Shown: positions 32,180 to 41,382 of the stretch, one piece after another
Layout: every line of letters starts with the position of its first letter
How positions within the stretch are numbered: position 1 is the stretch's first letter
NCBI GenBank assembly: GCA_022839625.1
Contig: JALHJL010000013.1
Span: 12,071 to 76,070, forward strand
Length of the DNA stretch: 64,000 nucleotides
Direction of reading: 5' to 3'
From: Phycisphaerales bacterium
Lineage (GTDB): Bacteria; Planctomycetota; Phycisphaerae; UBA1845; Fen-1342
Position numbers and translations under genes: made by a program
Notes under the pieces: model-generated
Databases searched by the model: none
Told to the model about the DNA's origin: nothing
The model's input: only the letters and a program-made list of their open reading frames with translations

Positions 32180-33775
32180 ATGACGCAAATGTCTACCGAT
32201 TTGGCGCTGCTCGCGCGCGCGGCCGACCCGGGATCCGGCCCGGCGGGCTGTGCGACGGTGCCCTTGCCGCGCCGGCGCTGGAAAACGCGCGTGCTGCTGC
32301 CCGGTGCCGTCTTCGCGGCGACCGCGGGCACGCTGCTGCTGGCGACGGGACGGGCCCTCTGGCCCGCCACGCCTGTGCGGGTCGTCCCGGTCGTCGTCAA
32401 GGCCGGCGTGCAATCCGCCGGCAAGGTCATTGTTCAAGCCCCCGGGTGGGTGGAGGCCGATCCGTTTGCCGTTTCGGTCTCCGCACTCGCTGACGGCGTC
32501 GTAGCCGAGGTGCTGGTGCTTGAAGGCCAGGTCGTCACGGCCGGCGAAGTCGTGGCCCGCCTGATCGACACCGACGCACAGCTCGCTCTGGCGCGAGCCG
32601 AGGCGGCGCTCAACGAGGCCCAGGCCGGCCTTGCAACCGCAAAGGCGGAACTCAACGCGGCCCAGCGACAGTGGGATCACCCGATCGAGCTGACGCGCAA
32701 GGTGGCTACCTCGGAGGCGGAGCTGGCGGAAAGAAGGGGCGAGCTGGCCCGCTGGCCCGCCGAGCTCGCCGCCGAAGAAGCGCTCGGCGAGTACAAGCGG
32801 GCCGAATATGAGCGGGTCAAGCCGCTGTACGACTCGGGGACCGCGAGCAGCATCGAGCTGGTCCGCGTGCAAAAGGAGTACGAAAACCAGCGCGCCCTGG
32901 TTGAGGCGACTCGCGCCAAGAAGCCCATTCTCGAAGCGAAAATCACGGCCCTGGAGGCCGAGGTCACCGCAGCCCGCGATGACCTTCGGCTGCGGATCGA
33001 CCAGTCCAGGGCCCTCGAAACCGGGCAGGCCCATGTCGCCCGCGCGACCGCCGCCGTGCGCGCCGCCGAGGCCGCCCGTGACGAGGCCCAGCTTCGGCTG
33101 GAGCGCATGCAGGTACGAGCGCCGGTCGGCGGCATCGTCATGAGCCGGCTGGTCGAGCCTGGCTCGAAGCTCATGCTCGAGAGCAACGAGATGCGCTCGG
33201 CCCAGGTCGTGCGGCTCTACGATCCGGAGAAGCTCCAGGTCCGCGTGGACGTGCCGCTCGCCGATGCCGCCAAGATCGGCGTCGGCCAGCAGGCGGAGGT
33301 GGTCGTTGACGTACTGCCCGAGCGCACGTTCAAAGGCCGTCTCACCCGCATCGTCAACGAGGCCGACGTACAGAAGAACACGCTCCAGGTGAAAGTCGCG
33401 ATCGAGGAGCCGGTCCCCGAGATCAAGCCGGAGATGCTCGCTCGAGCGCGCTTTCTGGCCACCCCGGAGGCCCCGACGGACGGCCACGCCGAGCGCCTGC
33501 TTGTCCCCGAGTCGGTCGTTGTGCGGCACGCCGGCGGACACACCATGCTCTGGATTGCCGACCAGGCCCACCACCAAGCGCGGTTGCGAACCGTCACGGT
33601 CGGCGCGGGCGGCGCGGACGGCTGGGTCGTGGTCGAAGCCGGCGTCCAGGCTGGCGACCGCGTCATCGTGGACCCGCCGGAGAACCTCAAGGACGGAGCC
33701 CACATTCGCATCGTGCGCGAAATCGCGGGCGACGTTCGGCCCGCGCTGAAAGGAGTATCCCATGGCACTCATTGA
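32180..33775 (+). CDS. HlyD/MacA-type membrane fusion protein
   Basis: 531 residues from ATG 32180 (AGGAG 8 bases upstream). One membrane segment (VLLPGAVFAATAGTLLLATG) precedes a biotinyl-lipoyl half (PGWVEADPFAVSVSALADGV). A long coiled-coil hairpin (about residues 130-310, Ala/Glu/Arg heptads) follows, then the second half (MQVRAPVGGIVMSRLVEPGS) and beta-barrel regions. It would bridge the FtsX-type permeases to the outer envelope. Its stop overlaps the ATPase start by 14 bases. Confidence 0.9.
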   Translation: MTQMSTDLALLARAADPGSGPAGCATVPLPRRRWKTRVLLPGAVFAATAGTLLLATGRALWPATPVRVVPVVVKAGVQSAGKVIVQAPGWVEADPFAVSVSALADGVVAEVLVLEGQVVTAGEVVARLIDTDAQLALARAEAALNEAQAGLATAKAELNAAQRQWDHPIELTRKVATSEAELAERRGELARWPAELAAEEALGEYKRAEYERVKPLYDSGTASSIELVRVQKEYENQRALVEATRAKKPILEAKITALEAEVTAARDDLRLRIDQSRALETGQAHVARATAAVRAAEAARDEAQLRLERMQVRAPVGGIVMSRLVEPGSKLMLESNEMRSAQVVRLYDPEKLQVRVDVPLADAAKIGVGQQAEVVVDVLPERTFKGRLTRIVNEADVQKNTLQVKVAIEEPVPEIKPEMLARARFLATPEAPTDGHAERLLVPESVVVRHAGGHTMLWIADQAHHQARLRTVTVGAGGADGWVVVEAGVQAGDRVIVDPPENLKDGAHIRIVREIAGDVRPALKGVSHGTH

Positions 33776-34457
33776 ATGCCGCGCCTTGACGCGTTCGTAC
33801 CGCAAAGGCGAAATGACGATTACGCCGCTGGCCGACCTGAACCTGGACGTCGCGGAGGGCGACTTCCTGGCGCTGATGGGCCCGTCCGGCAGCGGCAAGA
33901 CCACCCTGCTCAACCTGATCGCCGGCATCGATCGGCCGACCTCCGGCACGCTCACCGTGGACGGCCAGGACCTCGGCCGGCTGTCGCGCGCCCAACTGGC
34001 AAACTGGCGCAGCGCCTACATCGGCTATATCTTCCAGCTCTACAACCTCGTCCCGACCCTGACCGCGTACGAGAACATCGAGCTACCGCTGCTGCTGCAC
34101 AAGCTGTCGCGGCGGGCGCGGCACAGCAAGGTGGCGTTGGCCCTGGAGCTGGTCGGGCTTGCCGATCGGCACGATCACTACCCGCGCCAGCTCTCCGGCG
34201 GGCAGGAGCAACGCGTCGCCATCGCCCGCGCGATCGTGACGGACCCCCGCATCATCGTGGCCGACGAGCCGACCGGCGATCTCGATTCGCACGCCGCCGC
34301 CGCCATCATGGACCTGCTGGTGCGGCTCAACCATGAGCTGGGCAAGACCCTGCTGATGGTGACCCACGACGCGCACTGCGCTACGCATGCCCGGCATACG
34401 TTGCACCTCGAGAAAGGCACGCTCGTCGAGGCGCCGCGCGCCACGGCAGCGGCCTGA
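33762..34457 (+). CDS. ABC transporter ATPase, MacB/LolD type
   Basis: 231 residues. Walker A GPSGSGKTTLLN, Q-loop in YIFQLYNLVPTLTAYEN, signature LSGGQEQRVAIARAI, Walker B IIVADEPTGDLD and H-loop VTHDAHCA. This is the type VII ABC layout paired with FtsX-fold permeases. Preceded by AAAGGAG. It powers the export or mechanotransmission complex formed with the two permeases and the fusion protein. Substrate unknown. Confidence 0.95.
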   Translation: MALIECRALTRSYRKGEMTITPLADLNLDVAEGDFLALMGPSGSGKTTLLNLIAGIDRPTSGTLTVDGQDLGRLSRAQLANWRSAYIGYIFQLYNLVPTLTAYENIELPLLLHKLSRRARHSKVALALELVGLADRHDHYPRQLSGGQEQRVAIARAIVTDPRIIVADEPTGDLDSHAAAAIMDLLVRLNHELGKTLLMVTHDAHCATHARHTLHLEKGTLVEAPRATAAA

Positions 34458-34469
34458 CGGAGACCAGCC

Positions 34470-35624
34470 ATGTTAGCTCCCCGATTCCTACCGTTGGTTC
34501 TGAAACAAGTTGTCCGCCATCGTCTGCGCAGCACGCTCACGGTCTGCGGCGTGGCGGTCGCCATGTTCCTGTTCACCGCCGTCCAGTCGATGCAGGCGGG
34601 AGTCGAGGCGGCGACGGTCACGAACGCCACGGACACGACGCTGGTCGTGTACCGCAAGGACCGTTTCTGCCCATTCGCCAGTCGGATGCCGCAGTCGTAT
34701 GCCGAGCAGATCAAGCGCATCCCCGGCGTCGCCAGCGTCGTGCCGATCAAGATCGTGGTCAACAACTGCCGCACGAGCCTGGATGTGGTGACGTTTCGCG
34801 GCGTGCCGGAAGAGCCTTTCCTGGAGGGTTACGCCCCCAAGCTGCGCCTGCTGTCGGGCTCGCTCGACGATTGGAAGCGCCGCAGCGACGCGGCTTTGCT
34901 GGGTGAGACACTGGCCAAGCGGCGTGGGCTGAAGGTTGGCGACCGTTTCGAGGCGGCCGGCATCACGGTCTACGTCGCGGGCGTCATCCAGTCCGACGAG
35001 CCGCAGGACGAAAACGTCGGCTACACGCACCTGGACTTTCTGCAGTTCGCCACCGGCAGCCGCTCCGGCGGGATCGTCACGCAGTTCAACGTGAAGGTGA
35101 CCGAGCCCGGCCAGCTCGAGCCGGTCGCGACCGCCATCGACGAGCGTTTCGCCCACGATCAGGACCCCACGTGGACGACCCCGGAGAAGGCTTTCGTCGC
35201 CCGCGCTGCCGCGGACGTGATCGAGATCGTTGGGTTCATGAAGTGGCTGGGCTGGGGCTGCCTACTGGCGGTGCTCGCGCTGGTCGGCAACGCGATCGTG
35301 CTCTCCGTGCAAGACCGCATTCGCGAGCACGCGGTCCTTCAGACGCTCGGTTACCGAGGCAACCTGATCGCCCGGCTGATCGTCACGGAGGGGCTCGTGA
35401 TGAGCCTCGTCGGCGGACTGGCAGGCTGTGCCCTAGCCGCGTGGATCCTGAGCCGCAGCGCACTGGCCCTGTCGGTGGACGCGCTCAGCATCCCTGTGCA
35501 GAGCAGCCCGGCCCTCTTTGTCTGGGGCCTGGCAATCGCGGCGTTGCTCGGCGTCCTCGCCGGCCTCGTGCCCGCGTGGCAGGCAGGGCGGCGCGAAATC
35601 GTGACTTGCTTTCGAGCCGTCTGA
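34470..35624 (+). CDS. FtsX/MacB-type ABC permease (first)
   Basis: 384 residues. A first membrane segment near residues 15-35 is followed by a MacB-like periplasmic domain (ITVYVAGVIQSDEPQDENVG ...). Three C-terminal segments come next: WGCLLAVLALVGNAIVLSVQ, ILSRS-flanked EGLVMSLVGGLAGCALAAWI, and LFVWGLAIAALLGVLAGLVP. The block QDRIREHAVLQTLGYRGNLI is the cytoplasmic coupling region of FtsX proteins. GGAG lies 8 bases upstream. Likely pairs with the next gene. Confidence 0.9.
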   Translation: MLAPRFLPLVLKQVVRHRLRSTLTVCGVAVAMFLFTAVQSMQAGVEAATVTNATDTTLVVYRKDRFCPFASRMPQSYAEQIKRIPGVASVVPIKIVVNNCRTSLDVVTFRGVPEEPFLEGYAPKLRLLSGSLDDWKRRSDAALLGETLAKRRGLKVGDRFEAAGITVYVAGVIQSDEPQDENVGYTHLDFLQFATGSRSGGIVTQFNVKVTEPGQLEPVATAIDERFAHDQDPTWTTPEKAFVARAAADVIEIVGFMKWLGWGCLLAVLALVGNAIVLSVQDRIREHAVLQTLGYRGNLIARLIVTEGLVMSLVGGLAGCALAAWILSRSALALSVDALSIPVQSSPALFVWGLAIAALLGVLAGLVPAWQAGRREIVTCFRAV

Positions 35625-35654
35625 TCGGCCCGAACGAATGGAAATGGAGCTGAT

Positions 35655-36824
35655 ATGAAGCTGCTGCCATTTGAATACGCCGTCCGAAACCTCGGCCGCG
35701 CGCCTTTGCGGCTGGTCGCCAGCATCGCCGGCGCCGCGCTGGTTGTCGCCCTCGTACTGGCTTCGGGCGGCTTTGTCCGGGGCATGGAACACAGCCTGGC
35801 GGTCAGCGGCAGCCGGGACAACGTGATCCTCCTCGGCGCGGGCAGCGAGGAGAGCATCGAACGCAGCCAGATCGGGCTCCGCACCGCGAGTCTTGCCGCG
35901 GCCAGCATTCCCGGCCTGCGCACGCGCCTCGGGGTGCCCTACGTCTCACCCGAGGTACACATGGCACTGCTGGTGCGCAGCACGCGCGACGATCCGCGCG
36001 AGCTCAACGGCGTGTTCCGCGGGGTGACGCCGGCAGCCTACCTCGTGCACCCGCAAGTCCGGGTCGTTGAAGGCCGCACGCCGCTGGCGGGCCAGCATGA
36101 GTTGATGGTGGGCAGCCTGGCGGCCACGCGGCTCGGCGTTGCGCCCGAGACGGTCGCGGTCGGTCGGACGCTGTGGTTTGACAACCGGGCGTGGACAATC
36201 ACCGGGCGGTTCGAGGCCCCCCACACGGTGATGGACGCGGAAATCTGGGTGCCGCTGGCCGATCTGCAAATCGCGACCCGGCGCGAGTCGACCATCTCCT
36301 GCGTAATCCTGACGCTCGACAGCGCGGAGTACGAGGACGTGGTCGCTTTTGCCGCCCAGCGCCTCGACCTCGAGCTGCGGGCCATTCGCGAGTCCGACTA
36401 TTACGCCGGCCTGGCCAGGTTCTACCGCCCGGTGCGCGGCATGGTTTGGGCCACCGCCTTGCTGATCGCGCTGGGCGGACTGTTGGGCGGGCTGAACACG
36501 ATGTACGCTGCGTTCGCGACCCGCGTACGCGAGCTGGGTGCCCTGCAGACGCTTGGTTTCTCGCGGCTCGCGATCGCGGTCAGCTTCTTCCAGGAGTCGC
36601 TGTTGGCCACCTCGGCCGGCGGTCTGGCAGCCGCGCTGGCCTGTGTGCTGCTGCTGAACGGTGTTGCCGTGAAGTTCTCGATGGGGGCCTTTGCACTGTT
36701 GCTCGATGCGCCGGTGCTACTCGGCGGACTGGCCGCTGGCGCGGCGCTGGCCGTCGTAGGCGTGCTCCCACCGCTGTGGCGGTGCCTGCGGTTGCCGATT
36801 GTCGAAGCTCTACGAACGGCGTAA
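35655..36824 (+). CDS. FtsX/MacB-type ABC permease (second)
   Basis: 389 residues. N-terminal segment IAGAALVVALVLASGGFVRG, a periplasmic domain with DNRAWTITGRFEAPHTVMDA and EIWVPLADLQIATRRE, then C-terminal segments (ATALLIALGGLLGGLNTMYA ..., VLLGGLAAGAALAVVGVLPP). TRVRELGALQTLGFSRLAIA is the coupling motif. GGAG 7 bases upstream of ATG. Two different permeases with one ATPase suggest a heterodimeric transporter. Confidence 0.9.
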   Translation: MKLLPFEYAVRNLGRAPLRLVASIAGAALVVALVLASGGFVRGMEHSLAVSGSRDNVILLGAGSEESIERSQIGLRTASLAAASIPGLRTRLGVPYVSPEVHMALLVRSTRDDPRELNGVFRGVTPAAYLVHPQVRVVEGRTPLAGQHELMVGSLAATRLGVAPETVAVGRTLWFDNRAWTITGRFEAPHTVMDAEIWVPLADLQIATRRESTISCVILTLDSAEYEDVVAFAAQRLDLELRAIRESDYYAGLARFYRPVRGMVWATALLIALGGLLGGLNTMYAAFATRVRELGALQTLGFSRLAIAVSFFQESLLATSAGGLAAALACVLLLNGVAVKFSMGAFALLLDAPVLLGGLAAGAALAVVGVLPPLWRCLRLPIVEALRTA

Positions 36825-36842
36825 AGAAAGGAAGTGTCACCG

Positions 36843-37370
36843 ATGAAACTCCTCGTAACTTGTGGTGCAATCGGTCTCCTGTTGGTCGGCTGCAAACGCG
36901 CGGCGACATCCCAGACGGCGGGGAACTCCCCCGCAGCCGCAGAAAGCAGCCTGCCCTCCTCGCTCTGGCTGGCGAACGCGCCCGCGGATGCGAAGCCGAT
37001 GGCCGAAGTCAAGAAATCTGCGGCCGTCGGCCAGGACGTAATTGTGTCCGGGCGCATCGGCGGGCGCAAGGACCCGTTCGTCACCGGCCGCGCGATGTTC
37101 CTGCTCGCCGACCGCAGCCTCCCGTCGTGCACCGAGAAGCACGGCGACGGCTGCTCGACGCCGTGGGATTATTGTTGTGAGACCCCCGAGACGATCCTCG
37201 CCAATACAGGGGTCGTGCAGATCGTCGGCGCCGATGGCAAACCGCTGAAGCTCGGGCTCGAGGGCTTGCACGGTCTCCAGCCCCTTCGCGAGGTCGTCAT
37301 CGTCGGCGAAGTCTCCAACGCCGGCGAGAACGTAGTCATCAACGCCACGGGAATCTACCTGAAGGAATAG
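36843..37370 (+). CDS. Small lipoprotein of the ABC operon
   Basis: 175 residues from ATG 36843; a GTG at 36834 is too near its ribosome site. Signal MKLLVTCGAIGLLLVGCKRA with lipobox LVGC. The mature region has VGQDVIVSGRIGGRKDPFVT, a conserved-looking Cys cluster (SCTEKHGDGCSTPWDYCCET), and VVIVGEVSNAGENVVINATG. The beta pattern suggests an OB-like fold. It ends the operon. The DYCC cysteines echo the first gene's Cys richness. Function unknown. Confidence 0.7.
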   Translation: MKLLVTCGAIGLLLVGCKRAATSQTAGNSPAAAESSLPSSLWLANAPADAKPMAEVKKSAAVGQDVIVSGRIGGRKDPFVTGRAMFLLADRSLPSCTEKHGDGCSTPWDYCCETPETILANTGVVQIVGADGKPLKLGLEGLHGLQPLREVVIVGEVSNAGENVVINATGIYLKE

Positions 37371-37405
37371 GCTCTTCGTTCTTGGCGCGCTCAGCGCCAC
37401 AGCGT

Positions 37406-38218
37406 CTATTCTTCTCCCCCGGGCGGCACCGGCTGTGGGTCGGGGATGTTGATGCGCTCGATCCGCCGCGCCTGGCCCGTCTGCTCGTCGATCTCGATGA
37501 TCGCGCCGCACAGCCGGGCGTCGTCCGTCGCCACGTTGTACGGATGCGGCACGCCCGTGACCAGCGACTTCACGACGGCGTCCTTATCCCGTCCGAGCAC
37601 CGAGTCGTAGGGGCCGGTCATTCCGAGGTCGGTGATGTAGGCGGTCCCCCGCGGCAGGACGCGCTCGTCCGCGGTCTGCACGTGCGTGTGCGTCCCCACC
37701 ACCGCGCTCACGCGCCCGTCCAGATACCAGCCCAACGCGACCTTCTCACTGGTGACCTCGGCGTGCATGTCGACGACGATGGTGCGCACCCCATGGTCGA
37801 GCTGACCGAGCACACGGTCAGCGGCGTGAAACGGACAGTCCGCCCGCACGTTCATGAAAGTCCGCCCCAGCAGCGAGAGCACCGCGACGGGCAGCCCATT
37901 GCGCGCCGTGACCACGGCGACCTCCAGGCCGGTCGCTTCCGGCGGGAGATTCGCCGGCCGGACGATGCGATCGGACGAGGTCAGCAGCGGCAATACTTCG
38001 CGCCGCCGATAGATGTGGTCGCCCATCGTGCAGACGTCGATGCCGTAGTGCCGCAGCTTGCTGAACATCTGCGGCGTCAGACCGCTGCCGGCGGCGGCAT
38101 TCTCGGCGTTGGCGATCACGCAGTCGATCCCCCGTTCGCCGACCAGCCTGGGGACGATTTGCGAGCAGGCATGTTTCCCGGGGCGACCGACGATGTCCCC
38201 GATGATCAGGAGCCGCAT
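37406..38218 (-). CDS. ymdB: YmdB-family metallophosphoesterase
   Basis: 270 residues. MRLLIIGDIVGRPGKHACSQ, IDCVIANAENAAAGSGLTPQ, GIDVCTMGDHIYRRRE, VVDMHAEVTSEK and VVGTHTHVQTADERVLPRGT-type blocks hold the metal ligands (D, E, N, H) of the TIGR00282/YmdB family. YITDLGMTGPYDSVLGRDKD follows. Family members hydrolyse 2',3'-cyclic nucleotides and affect RNA turnover and colony behaviour in Bacillus. No operon partner; 37371-37405 separates it from the convergent lipoprotein gene. Confidence 0.92.
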   Translation of the reverse strand: MRLLIIGDIVGRPGKHACSQIVPRLVGERGIDCVIANAENAAAGSGLTPQMFSKLRHYGIDVCTMGDHIYRRREVLPLLTSSDRIVRPANLPPEATGLEVAVVTARNGLPVAVLSLLGRTFMNVRADCPFHAADRVLGQLDHGVRTIVVDMHAEVTSEKVALGWYLDGRVSAVVGTHTHVQTADERVLPRGTAYITDLGMTGPYDSVLGRDKDAVVKSLVTGVPHPYNVATDDARLCGAIIEIDEQTGQARRIERINIPDPQPVPPGGEE

Positions 38219-38274
38219 GCCCAGACTTTCTAGTGCCCCGTCTCGACCTCGACGGCCGGCGGAACATCATTCGG

Positions 38275-38304
38275 AGTATAGCCCGGCACCCTCCGATCCG
38301 CCAA
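38275..38304 (-). promoter_or_regulatory. Candidate promoter for the YmdB-like gene
   Basis: On the minus strand, TTGGCG (38304-38299), 18-bp spacer, TATACT (38280-38275), about 55 bases before the ATG at 38218. Both hexamers are partial matches. Confidence 0.4.
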
Positions 38305-38354
38305 TCCACCGCTGCGAATCCGCCGAATCGGCTGACAACCGGAACGTCCCCAGC

Positions 38355-39146
38355 CTATTGCGGCGGCCTGCATTTCGCACACGGCGAGTAGCCGCGGGCC
38401 CGCGCCTCCTTCAGTGCCAAGGCGGTGCCGCCGTTGCGGACGTACTGGCAGTCTTTCCGATGGTACTTCTTACCATGCGCGGTGACGTAGACGAGCTCGT
38501 CGTCGCCCGCAGCCGCTGAGTCAGCGTCCGACTCGGCGCGGGGCGCCGTCGCCGGCCTGGTTGCTGCTGCTCGGGTGTGCCGCGTGCTCCAGATTCCCCG
38601 GCCGCTGCGCTGCGCGCGGCGCTCGTAGGCGCGCAGCAACGTCTCTTGCTCAAACGGCTCCGCACCCGCGACGCGGGCGTAGCCCTGCCGCACAAGCTCC
38701 AGGTTGACGAAGAGCCCATCCGGGGCACGGTAGACGTAAGCCCACACCGCCTGCTCCCCGGCGGGCCGCGGCCAATTGGCGTCGTATTCCAGGTAGACCG
38801 ACTCCCCCTCCAGCAGCCGCGTCAGAAAGGCCCGCGCGTCCGCCGCCGCGGACCCGGACTGCGGCACGTGTGTTCCGATCAGACGAACGACGGTCTCGTG
38901 GTCTGCCCGTTCATTGCCGGTCGGCAGAACGCCGGCATCCTCTGGCTCCCGGCGAACCCTCAGCTCGTTCGCTCCGACCACGCCGAGGACTGCGTACGCC
39001 GGCGAGTGCGAACGGTCGTTGTCTGTGATTTTGGCAGGCGGGTCGTCGGCGCTCTGGCCGTGCCCCGGCGGAAGCGCCAGGACGACCCCGGCCAACAGAA
39101 GAACCCCTGCCGACTTCGGCCGACAAAGTTGCCGTGGTCGCAACAT
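38355..39146 (-). CDS. Secreted thermonuclease-like protein with C-terminal Cys/His module
   Basis: 263 residues. An N-terminal signal (SAGVLLLAGVVLALPPGHGQ) is followed by an SNase-type domain: NERADHETVVRLIGTHVPQS, DARAFLTRLLEGESVYLEYD, AYVYRAPDGLFVNLELVRQG and YARV. The last 40 residues (TAHGKKYHRKDCQYVRNGGT ... GYSPCAKCRPP) form an H-x(3)-C...C-x-x-C module seen at the ends of secreted nucleases and ComEC-like proteins. The expected first catalytic Arg is not obvious, so activity is uncertain. Confidence 0.8.
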   Translation of the reverse strand: MLRPRQLCRPKSAGVLLLAGVVLALPPGHGQSADDPPAKITDNDRSHSPAYAVLGVVGANELRVRREPEDAGVLPTGNERADHETVVRLIGTHVPQSGSAAADARAFLTRLLEGESVYLEYDANWPRPAGEQAVWAYVYRAPDGLFVNLELVRQGYARVAGAEPFEQETLLRAYERRAQRSGRGIWSTRHTRAAATRPATAPRAESDADSAAAGDDELVYVTAHGKKYHRKDCQYVRNGGTALALKEARARGYSPCAKCRPPQ

Positions 39147-39270
39147 GAGCGGCTCCGGACGCGCGTCACCCCGTTCCCGCGGAGTGTGGAGCGAGATTAT
39201 CGGAATGAGTCCCTTATAGGACGTCGAGGGCCCGTCGGCAAGACCGTGCGCGGCGGGGCCGTCCGAACGG

Positions 39271-39708
39271 TCAGTGATGGCCGCCCGTGTCGACCGCGGC
39301 TGGGGCGACCACGTAGATGTAGCGCAACACTTCCGTCCCCGTGTTGACGACGTTGTGCCGTGTGTGCGGCGGGTTGTAGCCGTAGGTTCCCGCCGTCAGC
39401 GGTCGGCGCCCGCCGCCTTCCGACAGCAATTCCCCGCTGCCGGCCAGGCAAATGATCAACTCCTCGTAGTTCTCGGTGCTGTGCCAGCCGCACTCCTGGC
39501 CCGGGGGCAAGGCCTGATGACCTGACCGCATCCCGACCGCGTCGTCCTTGCTCAGCAGGCGCGTGTACCCTTGCGCGTCGGGCAACGGACGCACGAACGG
39601 CTCGCGGTGCGTGCTCGCTTTCGGCGCGGCTCCTTCGCTCGCACAACCGACCGCCGCCACGATGGGCAACAGACTCACAACCCATCCCAAGCGGATCCTG
39701 GCGGACAT
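39271..39708 (-). CDS. Cupin-domain lipoprotein
   Basis: 145 residues from ATG 39708 (AGGAG 8 bases upstream). Signal RLGWVVSLLPIVAAVGCASE with lipobox AVGC. The cupin core shows GQECGWHSTENYEELIICLA and GSGELL (motif 1, metal-binding H...E) and AGTYGYNPPHTRHNVVNTGT (motif 2 with His). A small envelope cupin; ligand or reaction unknown. It is 70 bases downstream of pyrB on the same strand, spaced as a separate unit. Confidence 0.85.
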   Translation of the reverse strand: MSARIRLGWVVSLLPIVAAVGCASEGAAPKASTHREPFVRPLPDAQGYTRLLSKDDAVGMRSGHQALPPGQECGWHSTENYEELIICLAGSGELLSEGGGRRPLTAGTYGYNPPHTRHNVVNTGTEVLRYIYVVAPAAVDTGGHH

Positions 39709-39778
39709 AGGTGCATCTCCTTCTTTCCTTAACAACCGGACTGTGTACCTGCCCGGACAGAGACAGCCCTTCATGGGA

Positions 39779-40750
39779 TTACGGCTCCTCGTCGCGCGCG
39801 GTGCCAGCCGCGGCCTGCTGGCACAGGAACAGCACCGCCATGCGCACGGCCAGCCCGTTGGTCACCTGCCGGAGGATGCTCGAGTTGGGGCCGTCGGCTA
39901 CGTCGGCGGCCAGCTCGATGCCGCGGTTCACGGGACCGGGGTGCATGATGAGCACGTCCGGCTTGCACCGCCGCAGCCGCTCGCGGTTCATCCCGAAGAA
40001 CTGCACGTACTCGCGCACGGAGGGGAACCCGCTCTCGGTCATCCGCTCCTTCTGGATGCGGAGCATGTTGATGACATCCATCTCCGCCAGCACGCCGTCG
40101 AAGTCCGAGGTCACCCGTGCCCCGATGGTCTCGAAGGTCTTGGGCACGAGCGTCGGCGGGCCGACCAGCGTGACCTTCGCCCCGAGCTTCTGGAGCCCGC
40201 GCAGATCGGAGCGCGCGACGCGCGAATGGGCGATGTCGCCGACGATCGCCACGTTGAGCCCTTCGACCCGCCCTTTGCGCTCGCGGATCGTGAACAGGTC
40301 GAGCAGCCCCTGCGTCGGGTGCGCGTGCTGGCCGTCGCCGGCGTTGACCACGCAGCACTTGACCGCGCCCGCGAGGTGATGGGCGGCCCCGGCGGCGGGA
40401 TGCCGCAGGACCATGATGTCGACGCCCATCGCCTCGATGTTGCGGGCGGTGTCCACCAGCGTCTCCCCCTTCTGCGTCGAGGACATCTTCTCCGCGAAGT
40501 CGATCACGTCCGCGGACAGCCGTTGGGCCGCCAGCTCGAAGCTCATCCGCGTCCGCGTGCTCTCCTCGAAGAACATGTTGACGACGACCCGCCCGCGCAG
40601 CGCCGGCACCTTCTTCACGCTCCGCGTGGACACTTCCTTGAAGCTCTCGGCGGTATCGAGGACGTGCACGATCTCCTCGCGGGTCAGTTCCGCCAGCCCG
40701 AGGAGGTGCTTGCGCGTCCAGAGCACCGGCTCAGTCGTCGCTGTGGTCAT
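39779..40750 (-). CDS. pyrB: Aspartate carbamoyltransferase catalytic subunit
   Basis: 323 residues. It forms N-carbamoyl-aspartate from carbamoyl phosphate and aspartate in pyrimidine synthesis. The carbamoyl-phosphate site is EESTRTRMSFELAAQRL and the aspartate-side loops include SSTQKGETLVDTARNIEAMG, NAGDGQHAHPTQGLLDLFTI, GPPTLVPKTFE and MHPGPVNRGIE. Full length for the family. It overlaps the end of pyrR by 20 bases, so the pair is translationally coupled. No pyrC or pyrI follows. Confidence 0.96.
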   Translation of the reverse strand: MTTATTEPVLWTRKHLLGLAELTREEIVHVLDTAESFKEVSTRSVKKVPALRGRVVVNMFFEESTRTRMSFELAAQRLSADVIDFAEKMSSTQKGETLVDTARNIEAMGVDIMVLRHPAAGAAHHLAGAVKCCVVNAGDGQHAHPTQGLLDLFTIRERKGRVEGLNVAIVGDIAHSRVARSDLRGLQKLGAKVTLVGPPTLVPKTFETIGARVTSDFDGVLAEMDVINMLRIQKERMTESGFPSVREYVQFFGMNRERLRRCKPDVLIMHPGPVNRGIELAADVADGPNSSILRQVTNGLAVRMAVLFLCQQAAAGTARDEEP

Positions 40751-41267
40751 ACAGTTGGACCTCGTCCACGCCGTCCACTTCGGTCAGCTTGACCTTCACG
40801 TCGTGGTGGGCTTCCGTGTCGGTCCGCAAACCGACGAAATCAGGCTGGATCGGCAGCTCCCGCCGGCCCCGGTCCACCAGCACCGCCAGACGGATCGCCC
40901 GCGGACGGCCCAGGTCGGTCAGGGCGTCCAGGGCCGAGCGTACCGACCGGCCGGTGTGCAGCACGTCGTCCACCAGCACCAGCCAGGTGTCCGTGATGTC
41001 GAAGTCGATCTCCGTCCCGCGCACCACCGCCTTCGGCCCGATCGTCGTCAGGTCGTCCCGGTAGAGCGTGATGTCGAGCACGCCGTAACCGGCCGGCGTC
41101 ACGCCCGTCCGCTCCAGCAGCGGCAGCAGGCGCCGGGCCAGCGTTTCGCCCCGGCGGCGGATGCCCACCACCGTCACCGGCACGTCGCGCGGGGCCTCGC
41201 TCGCAATCGCGCGGGCCATCCGTTCCAGGCGGTTGTGCAGTTCCTTTTGGTCGAGCAAGAGTGTCAT
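40731..41267 (-). CDS. pyrR: PyrR bifunctional regulator / uracil phosphoribosyltransferase
   Basis: 178 residues from ATG 41267. The PRPP-binding motif is WLVLVDDVLHTGRSVRSALD. VVGIRRRGETLARRLLPLLE and GVLDITLYRDDLTTIG are typical of PyrR. PyrR binds UMP and the leader RNA of pyr operons to cause attenuation, and has weak uracil phosphoribosyltransferase activity. The upstream region is short and GC-rich and shows no obvious PyrR-binding hairpin set. First gene of the pyrR-pyrB unit. Confidence 0.93.
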   Translation of the reverse strand: MTLLLDQKELHNRLERMARAIASEAPRDVPVTVVGIRRRGETLARRLLPLLERTGVTPAGYGVLDITLYRDDLTTIGPKAVVRGTEIDFDITDTWLVLVDDVLHTGRSVRSALDALTDLGRPRAIRLAVLVDRGRRELPIQPDFVGLRTDTEAHHDVKVKLTEVDGVDEVQLYDHSDD

Positions 41268-41382
41268 GGCCGATAGCGTAACGGCGCCGGGCGGCAGGCA
41301 AAAGGGGGCGGGTTGCCGCGATTCTGCGCGGCCCGTCACGAACGGCAGGTTGCGCTGCGCTCCACCCGCCCTACACGCTGCC

